A stretch of 64,000 bases of DNA. It comes from Pelagophyceae sp. CCMP2097 (lineage: Eukaryota > Sar > Pelagophyceae). The translations under genes were made by a program, and so were the position numbers. Under the pieces are notes generated by a model. The model ran no database searches and was not told where the DNA came from. It was given only the letters and a program-made list of their open reading frames with translations. The stretch is from positions 54,271-118,270 of the forward strand of contig MU657287.1 of the NCBI GenBank assembly GCA_026770575.1. The letters run 5' to 3'. This document shows, piece after piece, positions 1 through 10,592 of this stretch (the stretch's first letter is position 1; each line of letters starts with the position of its first letter).

Positions 1-900
1 GCGGGTCTGGCCGTGGCCCGAACCCGACCCGAGAAGACGGGTTTGGTCGTTTGACAAACCCGCGACCCGAGGGTTCGGCACAAATTGAAAACCTGGAATC
101 ACTGTCCCTGCTGTACGGGCCGCCACCGGTGTTCGACAGTACGGGCCCTGCAAGGCCTTTCTAGCGGCCACTTGCCCGACCTCTGCACTGTCACTTACAA
201 GGTCTCTTGGGCGGCCTCGTTCAAGGGCCCTTGAAGAGCCCTCCGGACGGGCCCCTGCGAGGCCTCTTTTGCGGCCACTTGCAAGGCTTCTGCGCGGTCG
301 CTTGCGAGGCCTTTTTCAAGGCCCCTCTCAAGCCCCCACGCAAGGTTCCTTGCAAGAGACCGGGCCGCCGCGGCGACACCGAGCGACCGTCCGAGCGACC
401 TTCCGAGCGACCGCCCAGGGGACGTCGCAGAGGGGCTACAGTCAAGAGATCGGCAGCCGAGTGACCGTCCAAGGGACCGTCGAGAACCCGCCGTCAAAAG
501 CGACAGTCACAGAAGGCGGGTTGAGAGACCGTCAAAGGAACTGCCCAAAGGAACTGTCCAAGGGACCGCCCAAGCGATCATGCGAGGGACCGTCCGAGAC
601 TCTCCAGTGGCCATCTTAAGGTGCCGTTTCGAATGGCTATCTCCAGGGGCCGTCTTGAGGGGCCGTCTCGATAGGTCGTCTCGAGGGGGCGTCTCAAGGC
701 GCCGTTTCGAATGGCTGTCTCAAGGATCCGTCTCGAGGGGCTGTCTCAAGGGGCCGTCTCGAGGCGCCGTCTCAAGGCGTCGTTTCGAATGGCCGTCGAA
801 AGGTGTCGTCTCGAGGGGCCGCTTCAAGGGTCCGTCTCGAGGGACCGTTTCGAACGGCTGTCTCGATTTGCTGTCTCTTCGGGGCCGGAGTCCGGCAGAC
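1..900. repeat. GC-rich composite repeat, partial copy
   Basis: This stretch is one partial copy of a composite repeat seen again at 6035-7600 and 54120-56760. In order it has a CGGGT-rich lead with GACAAACCCGCGACC, a block of CTTGCAAGGCCTC-type units (about 140-360), a block of GACCGTCCGAGCGACC-type units (about 375-600), and a block of 13-nt GCCGTCTCGAGGG-type units (about 610-890). Long frames through it on both strands are simply the absence of stops in biased DNA; the translations are Arg/Gly/Pro strings with no domain. It lies 3' of the CRAL-TRIO gene, so whether it is intergenic or in an intron of a neighbour outside the window cannot be told. Confidence 0.8.
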
Positions 901-1019
901 ACTTCCAAACGGAAGACGCACAATGCTCCTTGCAGGCACCATTCTTCGGCGTCGGGGGGCTCAATGCGAATTGGCAGCGGGGAAGCCTTCGCCCGATGCA
1001 GCCCGAGTTGGTCGCGTGG

Positions 1020-1113
1020 TGTTTTACACCGCGTGTCGTTTACAAAAATGGGCGCCCCGCGCTTTTTTTCTGTTTTACACCGCGTGTCGTTTACAAAAAT
1101 GGGCGCCCCGCGC
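1020..1113. repeat. 43-bp direct repeat in 3' flank of CRAL-TRIO gene
   Basis: A 43-bp block starting TGTTTTACACCGCGTG occurs twice, at 1020-1062 and 1071-1113, separated by 8 bases of mostly T. It lies just past the stop codon (1170) of the minus-strand gene, so it may be in that gene's 3' UTR. Confidence 0.85.
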
Positions 1114-1169
1114 GCCTCGGACGAACGTGCCATTCGGAAGCGCCGCTGCGGACGCGCGTCGTTTTCGCG

Positions 1170-4100
1170 TCATTGCGGCGGTGCGTCATCAATCGCCGGG
1201 GAACCGGAGGCGGGCATGGAGAGGGATCGCGCGGCTAAAGGTTGTTGTAGAGGCGGTGACCGCGCCCGAAGTGACTGCTGCGGCGGCAACGGCGGCCGCG
1301 GCGGCGGCGACTTTGCTCGCAGTGAAGGCGGCGACCTCGCGCGGACCGAAGAAGGTGGCGGCGGCTTGACGGGCGTTGAGGAAGCGTCTGGAGAAATGTT
1401 TTCGGAGACGTTGCGGCGGACGTAAGCCCTGCACGCAAGCTCCTCCGGCGTCTTCTTCCGCGCCTCGTCGATCGACTCGCCGGGCGCGTACTTGCCGCCG
1501 TAGCAGGCCGGGACGTGCTCCGCGTCTATGTATTCTAAAAGGGCTTTTGTTGTAGCTTCGCCCGCTCTGGCCACGATGACGTTTTTAGCGGCGTCGGCGT
1601 GCACTAAAGGCTTGATCACCCTCCAAGCCGCAGCGAACCACGTCGGGGCGTTGACGACGATGTACTTCTTCGTCCGGAGAGGGTAATGTTTCGAAGCCAG
1701 GTCGGAACAAATCCTTAAATACTCCAGCCGCGTCCCGCCAACTTGAGACAGTCGCACGCCATCCACGTCCAACACCACAAACTGCCACGACGCGGCGTCC
1801 GTCCTGCTCGGGCTGAGGACTTGCCAGGTCCACTCGCAGACAAAGATGTAATGTCTGACTAATGCTTCCATCGTCACTCCCGCGTCCTTTAACATTCCAA
1901 CGTCCACGTGACCGGGCCTTTCCCAATACACGTGTTCCCCGTCTTTGGCGAACCCGCCGACCCACGCGGGCATGGCGGCCTTGATGACGTCAAAGTAGGG
2001 CTGCGGGCCGTGGAGAGCCTATATAATAGAAGCTATTGGGCTGACAACACGCAGATCACGCAGAACACGCATTGAATTGGTGTCATTTCTTTAGGTGGTG
2101 GCTCTTGTCCCTCTGTCCCTCGAGACGGTCCCTCTGTCCCTCGAGGCGGCCCCTCCATACAGCCCTCTCCGCTCTTCCGAGGGGCCGTCTCGAAAGGCCG
2201 CCTCAAAGGACCGTCTGTAAGATCGACTAAGGGGCTTTTGAGAGGGCCTTGTCGAGGGACCGTCGCGAGGACCGTCTCGAGGAGGGCTGTCTCAAAGGAC
2301 GGTCTCGAGGGCGGTCTCAAGAGGACTGTATCAAAGGGGCTGTGTTTCGAGGGGCCGTTTTGAGAGACCGTTTCGAGAGGCCGCTTCGAGGGATTATTCG
2401 AGGGATCTTTCGAGAGGGCCTTTTTGAGGGGCCTTTTCGAGAGAGTGGGACCTTTTCGAGGGATCTTTTGAGTGGGGCCGCTTCGAGGGATCTTTCAAGA
2501 GGGGCCGTTTCGAGGGATCATTTCGATGGATCTTTCGAGAGGGGCCGTCACTCGGACCGTCTGAAAAATAGACAAATTGGCCGTGCAGAGAGCCGCTTAG
2601 AGGGCCTTCTCGAAGGGCCTTCTCGAGGGCCGTACTGAGGCAGCCTCGAGGACCGTCTCAAAGGTCTGGAGGGCGGTCTTTAGGGAGCTGCACCAAAGGG
2701 ACCGTCTTCAAGGACCGCCTCGAGGACTCTCGGGCCGGCTCGAGGGCCGTCTCAAAGGACCGCCTCGAGGGCTCTGGGTTTGGCTCGAGCGCCGTAGAGC
2801 CAGCTCGAGGGTCATATCGAGTCGTTTGAGGGTCGCCTCGAGCGACCCCGCTCTGCGCCCGCTCTGCGCCCCGCTCCCACAAATGCCCCTGCATCGAGCC
2901 CCAGCTCGATGCGCCCCTAAATCGAGCCTCTGTTTGAACTGCATGGGATCCCATGAGCCGCCCAAATCGGTTGAATCTCATATTTTCGAACGGCTGTCCA
3001 CAGCGGGTCTTTGGGTCTTTGGGTCCAAAAAGTGTCTTTGGAACGGACCGTCTGCGAGGCCTCTTGCAAGGGCCCTTTTCGAGGGGGGGGGCGTACGACT
3101 TGCAGGGAACCGTGCGAGGAAATGCTTCAAGGCCCACCCTCTCGGACCCAACTTTGGAGCCGTCGAAGATGCCACGCAGAGGAGAAGGGCCTTGCAAAGA
3201 CTTTGCGGTGACCCGTGCAAGAGGCCTTGCGAGGGGTCTTGCGAGGGAGCGTCCGATGGCCCGTACGAGGGCCTGTGGAAGCCCGACTGGCCAAGGAGCT
3301 GCGTGAGGGCCCTTTTCGAGGGGCCTCGCAAGAGCCTTTCCCGGGCCTCTTGCTCGAAACGCCTCTTCGAGCCCCCGATTCGACCAAGACGGGGAACGTT
3401 TTCGGAAAAAGAGGGACCTCGGGAAAAGCCACTTTAAAAAAAAAGAGGGGCCTCGCAACGACCCTTTGCAAACGGCTTCGCAGGACAACGAACAGGATCC
3501 TACGGCCCGCGCTCCGGGGCTCGGCAGGGCCCGCACTTTGGAGCCTTGCCAAGGACCTCTGCGAGGGGCGTCTTGGATCGGACCGCGAAGGAGGCCTCCC
3601 TGTGCAAAAAAAGAGAGGCCTCCCTGTGCAAGAGGCCCCGTGCGACGGCCTCGCGGGGAACTCCGAGGCCTTGCCCGTACGAGGGGAGCGCACGAGAGGT
3701 CCACCTTCCGACCGCACGGGGTGCCGTTCGAGGCCTCAGAGACGTACAGAGGGCCCTCGCGAGGATCCAGGCCCGCGCGAGGAAAGAGGCCCTTGCAAGG
3801 GCCTGTCCTGCCGAGCTTTCCAAGGATCCGGCAACCCGCGACACGGGCCCCGCGACACGGACCCTGTGTGACATGGTCCAAGCGACAAAGCCCCGTGACA
3901 AAGAAAAGTCACCATGACAAGGTCCCCGTGACAATGTGACAAGGTCCCCGTGAAGAGGCTCCTGTGATACGGTCCCTATGGCAAGGTCTTTATGACACGT
4001 TTCCGTGGCACGGCCCCGTGACAAGGCCCTGTGAGGAGGTCCAAGTGACAAGGTCCCGTGACGAGGTTCCATGGCGAGGCCCTGTGACAAGGTCCCGCAA

Positions 4101-7100
4101 CAAAGCCCGTGACAAGGCCCCTCTGTGACAAGTCCCTATGATGACCTTAAGACAAGATTTCTGTGACAAGAACCCCGTGGCAAGCTCCCAACGAGATAAG
4201 GTACCTGAGACAGGGTTTTAGTAACAAGGCCCCTGTTACGAGGCCCTTGTTACGAGGCCTCCATGACAAGGCCCCGCGGCAAAGGCCCATGACAGGGTCC
4301 CGTGACAAGAACCCCGTGATACGGACCCCTTGATACGGTCCCCGTGACAAGGATCCTGTGTGACACGGTATAAGCGACAAAGTCCCCGTGGCACGTCCCT
4401 GTGAGAAGGTCCCTGTGACAAAGTCCCTACGACAAGGTCCTGTGGTGACAAGATTCCCGTGACAAGGTCCTGTGGCAAGGTCCCAAGACAAGGCCCCCGT
4501 TACAAGTTCCCAGGACGAGGTCCCTATGGCAAGTCCTGTGGCAAGGTCCCTATGGCAACGTCCCGTGACAGGGTCCCTGTGACAACGTCCCCATGTGCCC
4601 ACATGTCATCCCATAGGGCATGCATCCCACTCTGGCGTCGCGGGACTCGCGGCCTCAACGCCAGAGGCCGGCGTTTCCGTTTCCTTCGCAAAGGCGGTGG
4701 CCCAGGGGCCTCTTCAGGGCCCGTGCAAGAGGCCCCATGCGAGGGACCGAGGGCCTCCACCAAGAGGCCTTGCAAGGGCCCCTACGAGGGGAGCGCACTG
4801 CCACGAGAGGTCCGCCCCCCGACTGCACGAGGGGCCTTGAGAGACCACAGAGAGGGCCCGAACGAAAAGGCCCTTGCGAGGGACTTGTCGAGGCCCGAGC
4901 GAGGAAAGGGGCCCTTGCAAGGCACCGTGGCAGCCTGCACGGGCTTTTCAGAGATACCTTAAAAGCGACCGTGCAGCAATGGCCCGGAGGGCGATGCAAG
5001 GACCCGGGCAAGGACACGAGCCTCGCACGCATGAGCCCCATCCCGTAGCGCATAGACATCCTGTGGCAAGGTCCCAAGACATCCCACTCTGGCGTCCCAG
5101 CCTCCCAGCGGTCCTTTTTCCTTGGCAAAGGCGCTGCAAAAGTACCTCGTCGACGCGCTCGTTTCGTTTCCAAGCCAACGTCGCGCGCCACTTCTCCCGC
5201 GCCGCCGCCACATCACCATTCGCAGCAGCTAAAAATTTCTCGTCGATGAATTCAATGACGGCCTCGTCTTCCTCAGTATCCACACCCAACTCCCCAACCA
5301 CTAAAAGTTCGAAAGACCGTGTTTTCGCAGAGGCAGGCAAACTTTTATAAAGCACCGCTGCGAGAAGAAAGGCACATAAACGTATCCACACCTGCTCCGC
5401 GCAAACGGCAAAGCCCGCGAATGCAAGCACCGCCAAGGACCACCCGGCAAAGGGGCCTTTTTTTGAAAGCCCCGGCTGCAAGTCCACTCGCAACGAGCCA
5501 GAGGAGCATGCGAACGCTAAATCTTGCGATCCGTAAGAAAAATCGCGAAGAAAGGCCGTCTCGCCCGACCGGAGAGTAATCGCTAAAACGCCCACCTCTG
5601 TAAACCCGCCGGCAAAGTCGCCCGCCGTGTTTGCAAACCCTTTAAACCCATTCGTCGGGCCGCTCTCCAGACATTCAAAAGCTATGAGCACGCCGAGGCC
5701 TTTCTCCCTTGCGACGACGACGCCTCCCGCGGTGACGACTGACACGCCACGGTCCGTGTGGAATCTCGCTTTTCGTCTTTTTGTAGTCTGCGCCTGGTGC
5801 GCCAACGAGGAGTGGATCGATTCGCGCAGGTCGTGGTCCGGGACGGCGTCTAATGTGTCTTCCGACTCGATTCGCGCGCCCAAGGCCTCGAGGAAATCGT
5901 CGTCGCCGTATCCTACGGGTTTTTGATCGAATCAGGTGGGCGCTTTCGATACGAACTCGAAAATGCGGCGTTGTAGAGAAAGGAGTCGAACAGGTTTCTA
6001 TCAGGAGCGAAAACGGCGCGCCCTTCAACCCACGGGTCGGGTTTGCCGGGTTTGTGCGTTTTGGTCGACCCGTCTTTGAGTGGGTCTGGCCGTGGCCCGA
6101 AGCCGGACCGAGATGGCGGGTCGTTTGACAAACCCGCGACCCTTTAAAGGGCTTTGGCACAAATTGAAATCCCGAAAACACCGCCGCCACAGCCGCCACC
6201 AAGTGTTCGACAGTACGGGCCCCTGCAAGGCCTCTTTCGCGGCCACTAGCCTCTGTGCGGTCGCTTGCAAGGGCTCTTGGGCGGCCTCTTTGAAGGGCCC
6301 TTGAAGAGCCCGGAAGGACGGGCCCCTGCAAGGCCTCTTTCGCGGTCACTTGCAAGGCCTCCGCGCGGTCGATTGCAAGGGCTCTTTGAAGGGCCCTTGA
6401 AGAGCCCGGAAGGACGGGCCCCTGCAAGGCCTTTTCGCGGCCACTTGTTAGGCCTCAGCGCATTCACTTGCGAGGCCTTTTGGAAGGGCCCTCTCAAAAC
6501 CCCACGCAGGGTTCCTTGCAAGAGACCGGGCCGCCGCGGCAACTACGAGCGACCGTCCGAGCGGCCGTCCGAGGGACCGTCCGAGCAACAGTCCAAGGGA
6601 CGTCGCAGAGGGGCCGCAGTCGAGGGGCCGGCAGCCGAGTGGCCGTCCAAGGGACCGTCGAGGGGCCGCCAATCAAAGCGACCGTCGCAGAGGGCCCGTC
6701 GAAGGACCCTCAAAGTAACTGTTCAAAGGAATCGTCCAAGGGACCGCCCAAGCGACCGTCTGAGGGACCGTCCGAGCCTCTCGAGGGGACGTCTCAAGGG
6801 TCGTTTCGAATGGCCATCGAAAGGGCCGTCTCAAGAGGTCGTCTCGAGGCGCCGTCTCCAGGGGTCGTCTCGAGGGGCCGTTTCGAAGAGCCGGAGATAG
6901 GAGCAACGTCGGGTTCGGGTTTGCCCTTCAACCCGCGGGTCGGGCTTGCCGGGTTATAGCGTTTTGGCCGACCCGTATACCCGCGCGTCTGGCCGTGGAC
7001 CTCTCGAAGACGGATTTCGTCGCTCGACAAACCCGTGACCCTTTAGGTTTGGCCAAGATTGAAAACCCGAATACACCGTCCAGCAGTCCTGGCTGTACGA

Positions 7101-8208
7101 CGCCGCCAGCGGATGTTTGACAGTCGGCCCCCCGCAAGGCCTCTTTGGCGGCCACTTGCAGGCCTCTGTGCGGTCGCTTGTAAAGACTCTTTGAAGGGCC
7201 CTTGAAAAGACCTCCGAACGGGACCCTGCAAAGCCTCTTTTCGATTGGGTCGCACAGCTCCACACGTCTTTCGAGCGGCGGCCCTCCGAAAGGCGCCCGC
7301 GGCGCGGATCGGGCCGCGGGAGCCACGGTCCACGCGACGTCTCGAGGGGCCGTCTCGAGTGGCCGTCTCGAGTGGTCGTCTCGAAGGGCCGTTTGAAGGC
7401 ACCGTTTCGAGGGGCCGTCTCGAGAGGCCGTTGATAGGGGCCTTCTTGAGGGACCGGCTCGAGAGGCCGTCCAAAGGTGCCGTTTCGAGGGGCCGTCTCG
7501 AAGGGCCGTCTGACAGAGGGGCCCTTCGAGAGGCCGGCGAGAAGGCCTTTTCGAGGGGCCTTACCGAGGGGCGTTCAAGGGCCCTTGAAAGAAGTAAGAC
7601 CCGACCCGAATACACCGTTGAAGCTCCTGGTTTCCATGGTTCACAAGACGAGGGTGAATTCTAAGCAAGCAAGGGTCGAAAAGGGTCGCTCGAAAAGGGT
7701 CGAAAAGGGCGAATCACTCGAAAAGAGTCGAAAAGGGTAAAAAAAGGGCATAAACGCACCCTCTAAAAGACCGTCCGCAAACCCCGCCTCGCACATTGCG
7801 CAGTGCGTCTCCGCGGTGCACCGCTCCATCGCCAACGCGATGGCCGTGCGCCAGGCTAAAGCCTCCGCCGCTGAAGACGCGACGAAGATCTTCGTATGCT
7901 GGAAGTCGACCGGTAGAGGACCCCCAGTTAAAGAAGCGTATTTCAAATCTGCTGCAGACCTCGCCCGCGCCAGCCTCGGGAATTGCGGCGCCGGCGAGGG
8001 CATGGAGTCTGCGGTTTCGATGAAGTCGATCTTGATGCTGAAATCAGGACCGACGTCGACGGCCGTTAACGCGGAAAGCCGCAGAGAACCCCTTGGTTCT
8101 CCAAACAGCTCGGTGTGTTCCGGCCGCCGGAACCAATGCAGCGCAGACTCCGTCAAAACGACGAAGCGGCGGTGCGGCGCGCCGTAGCCGACGCGCTTCA
8201 AAAGAGGC
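1170..8208 (-). CDS. PH-domain plus CRAL-TRIO (Sec14-like) lipid-binding protein
   Basis: Three exons join in phase: 8208-7760, 5912-5146 and 2018-1170 (stop at 1170). The first encodes a PH domain (HRRFVVLTESALHWF near its start, AEALAWRTAIALAM near its end). The second has an unrecognised region, a hydrophobic stretch (GWSLAVLAFAGFAV, then LCAFLLAAVLYK) and the CRAL-TRIO N-terminal helices (AREKWRATLAWKRNERVDE). The third starts ALHGPQPYFDVIKAAMPAW and holds the CRAL-TRIO lipid pocket (HVYWERPG, RHYIFVCEWTW, YIVVNAPTWF, PACYGG), then a proline-rich tail. Junctions are GTGCGT...AG (phase 1) and GTACTT...AG (phase 0). Family knowledge: such proteins bind phosphoinositides and move or sense lipids at membranes. 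The true start is unresolved: an acceptor AG lies at 8210-8209 and a Lys/Arg/Pro-rich open stretch continues to about 8840, so at least one 5' exon is missing. Both introns are packed with GC-rich repeats. Domain calls are firm; the single-gene model rests on phase agreement. Confidence 0.8.
2019..5145 (-). repeat. 3.1-kb repeat-filled intron of the PH/CRAL-TRIO gene
   Basis: The intron runs from donor GTACTT (5145) to acceptor ATATAG (2019) and splits the CRAL-TRIO region exactly between RVDE and ALHGPQ. Its content is almost wholly degenerate tandem repeat: GCCGTCTCGAGGG-type units at about 2100-2830, CTTGCAAGGGGCC-type units at about 3030-3830 and 4690-4960, and GTGACAAGGTCCC-type units at about 3840-4590. 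The repeats read in the sense opposite to the gene. Confidence 0.75.
3836..4590. repeat. GTGACAAGGTCCC degenerate tandem array
   Basis: About 750 bp built from irregular 10-14 nt units around GTGACAAGGTCCC, with variants such as GTGATACGGTCCC and ATGGCAAGGTCCC. It is confined to the 3.1-kb intron and is not seen elsewhere in the window. Confidence 0.85.
5913..7759 (-). repeat. 1.8-kb repeat-filled intron of the PH/CRAL-TRIO gene
   Basis: The intron runs from GTGCGT (donor at 7759) to CCCGTAG (acceptor ending 5913); the exons rejoin as LLEG|YGDDDF with matching phase 1. From about 6035 to 7600 it holds one full copy and one diverged copy of the composite repeat also found at 1-900 and 54.1-56.8 kb. 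Short A+T-richer flanks of 120-160 bp remain unrepeated next to each splice site. Confidence 0.75.
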
Positions 8209-10592
8209 CTATTCAAAGGCGTCTGGCGCGGCGGTCGTACGTCCCGCGGCCCGCGTCTCGAAATTGTCGAAAAGGGGCTTTTGCATATAGGGTGCGGGCC
8301 GCTGCTGGGGGCGGCACCGGCGCGGGCTGCAGAGCGACGCCCGGCCTTTCTGCGTCCGCCTTTGAGGGGCCTCTCTGCCTTAGCGGCTTCTCGACGAATG
8401 GCTTTGACTTTTGCCGGAGGCCTTTTCGATTTAGAGCCTTTTCGCCAGACTCCGCTGCCAACCCGCAAAAGAGCACGCCGCGCGGCGCCTCCGAGGCGCA
8501 CTTGGACTCGGCTGGGGCGGCGCCCGTCATGGTCCCTGGCATAGTCCCTGGAAAAGGGCCTCCGGGCTTTTTGGACGCGTCTTTGGACGCACTTTCGCCT
8601 TCGCTTCTCGACGCGGCACCGCCGCGTGCTCGGCGCACTTCAACGGCGCGGGCCGGGCCGCCTCGAGGTGGGTGCGGGGCTCGGGGCGGCGGCGCGGGCG
8701 TTGGGAGGTTTCTGGTACGTACGTGACGACGCGGGCGTCCGGCCGCAAATGCAGTTTTGGCCGAAAGGGCACGTTCTTGAGGGAGAGAGAATCGGGTGGA
8801 CAGGTAGATCATTTCTCGCTGGTCCATTTCCCCGCGCAAGCGAGCGCCCGGAGATGTACGACACAGCCGTTTCGCGCGCCTATTGGATTTGATAAAATCC
8901 GCGGCTGCCTTTTACAAGCTTTCTGTTTCCAGCGTGCGTCGACTCGCCACTTATACAGCGCATGGACGTCGCCTCGTGCTGTACGCTCTAGGTTGATAAG
9001 CTTTACTTTTCCCACCCTCCACTGCTGTCGCACTCTCCCTTTTGTGTGAATTGTAGGCTCGGGGGAAGGCTTACGCGGCGCGTGTCGTGGACGAGCAGGG
9101 CGTGGACGAGCAGTGACAAAGAGAGCTCCAAAGATTTCCGTAGAACGAGGACACCGCGTATACCTGGCGGATGGGACGCGTCCGACGAGGACGTGGGCCT
9201 ATTTTGTGAATTGTAGGCTCGGGGGCGGAACTCCAGCGCTGTTCCTTCCTCAAGCCTATAATCCACACGCCAACGGAACGCAGAATAAAACGGCCGGTTC
9301 GCTGCGCTCAACCGTCTGTTGGACCATGTGGTCCGTTGCGATATATATACCGGGCCCCACAATCACCTCCAAGGATAATGATCCGGTGAATCCCCTTTTG
9401 CCCCCAGCGGGTCATCACGTGGTCCGTTGGCTCGGACTTACTCCACTCTGAGTGGACGGCAGCTCGGGCGGGCTCAAATAGCCGCGGCAACTGCTTAAGC
9501 GGAGCACGTATGCTTGCTCCTGCTACATGCCCTCCGGCAATCCATCATGCATACGTGCCTGACTGGGGACGTGGGCTAATTTTGTACCGGATAGCCACCT
9601 TTGCTTTGCCAGGGGCTGTCCAAGTGTCTGTCCCCTCAAATTATCGACAACTCGTGTAAAGGTGAATAATAGATTTCTCTCAAAACGTTTCTCAGCGAGG
9701 GTATGTCTACAGCCTGATACCACAGTATTCTACAAGGGGTATCGCTTATAACACCTAGGACTTTCTGGCAATCGCAGCATTCGTCGGAGGCTGTTTTGCT
9801 CATGTTGGGGGTGGTAGAGGACGCCGCGCTGAGTCCCATGATGCCCGGTCCAGTAAAAATCTTCTGTTAAAAACGCTTAAGCTGGAAATCCAGACGTCAG
9901 TTTTGGCTCGTCTGAAGCTCCACTCGCGGCACTCGTACTGGAGCGGTCATATACCACCCCAGTGCGTATGGGCCCGCCCCGTCACATAGCCAGATTTTCG
10001 ATCCCTGCGGTCCTGCGATTGCCAGCCGGGCCCGAACCTTTCCGATAGAGGAGGCAAAATCAAGTCAAAATCAAGGTAAGGAGGCAAATTAAGATTTTAT
10101 CAAGTCCAAAATATTGGGGGAAGCGCTTGTTCACGCCCTTGCAAGGCGCCCTTCTCGAGGCTGATCATTTCACGGACACCCCAGGGGACAGGGAAGCCCA
10201 TAGCGACCACGCACACCCCCGTAGGCGGCCTCTGGGAGCCACAACTTTGCGTCACTTGAGACTGGCTTTATCGCCGATGCCCCTTGTAATATAGGCCTCG
10301 AACATACCCGCATACCCCCACCTTCCGCTGCCGCCACTGGCCGCCGACGTACCCGCCTTATTCCTCCCATGGAAACCTTCACGTTGGTTTGAAGGATTTT
10401 TATCAAATCTTATCGTCGAGGGGGCATCGTCGATAAGCAATACCTCTCTCAAGAAGAAGTTGGTAGTACCCCTTCGAGGTCCCTTGTCGAGACGGGCAGG
10501 CCCCACTCCAAAGGCGCACCCGTGCAGTCTCCCGGTTCGAACGACCATGCGCATCGGGGATCATCCGTTATGGAACGAAGCGCTCTTCCGCG
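8209..10592. other. Intergenic stretch; possible 5' exons of the PH gene, then dispersed repeat
   Basis: From 8209 to about 8840 the minus strand stays open with Pro/Ala/Lys/Arg-rich translation that could be disordered N-terminal exons of the PH/CRAL-TRIO gene, but no junction is certain. 9041-9225 holds a dispersed repeat (listed separately). 9226-10592 shows no coding signal; it includes a T/A-rich patch near 10050-10110 and GATATATATACC near 9340. Confidence 0.5.
9041..9225 (+). repeat. Dispersed repeat R1, copy 1, flanked by direct repeats
   Basis: R1 begins GGAAGGCTTACGCG and contains CGTGTCGTGGACGAGCAG followed by a second GTGGACGAGCAG. Related copies lie at about 20430-20650 (plus) and 30156-30320 (minus), with a partial copy at 21449-21475. 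Here the unit is bracketed by two copies of an about 20-bp sequence containing GAATTGTAGGCTCGGGGG (about 9047-9067 and 9204-9225), as a retroposed insertion would leave. Confidence 0.65.

Noticed and set aside
207..1425. Several long overlapping frames on both strands
   Set aside because: They run through GC-rich tandem repeat DNA with few stops, translate to Arg/Gly/Pro strings, and have no domain or splice support.
2658..3881. A 407-codon minus-strand frame
   Set aside because: It lies wholly within the repeat-filled intron; its length comes from base composition and its translation is a degenerate repeat.
4948..5145. Continuation of the CRAL-TRIO exon past 5146
   Set aside because: The frame is open but leaves the CRAL-TRIO pattern at once; using the GTACTT donor at 5145 restores the domain with the exon at 2018.
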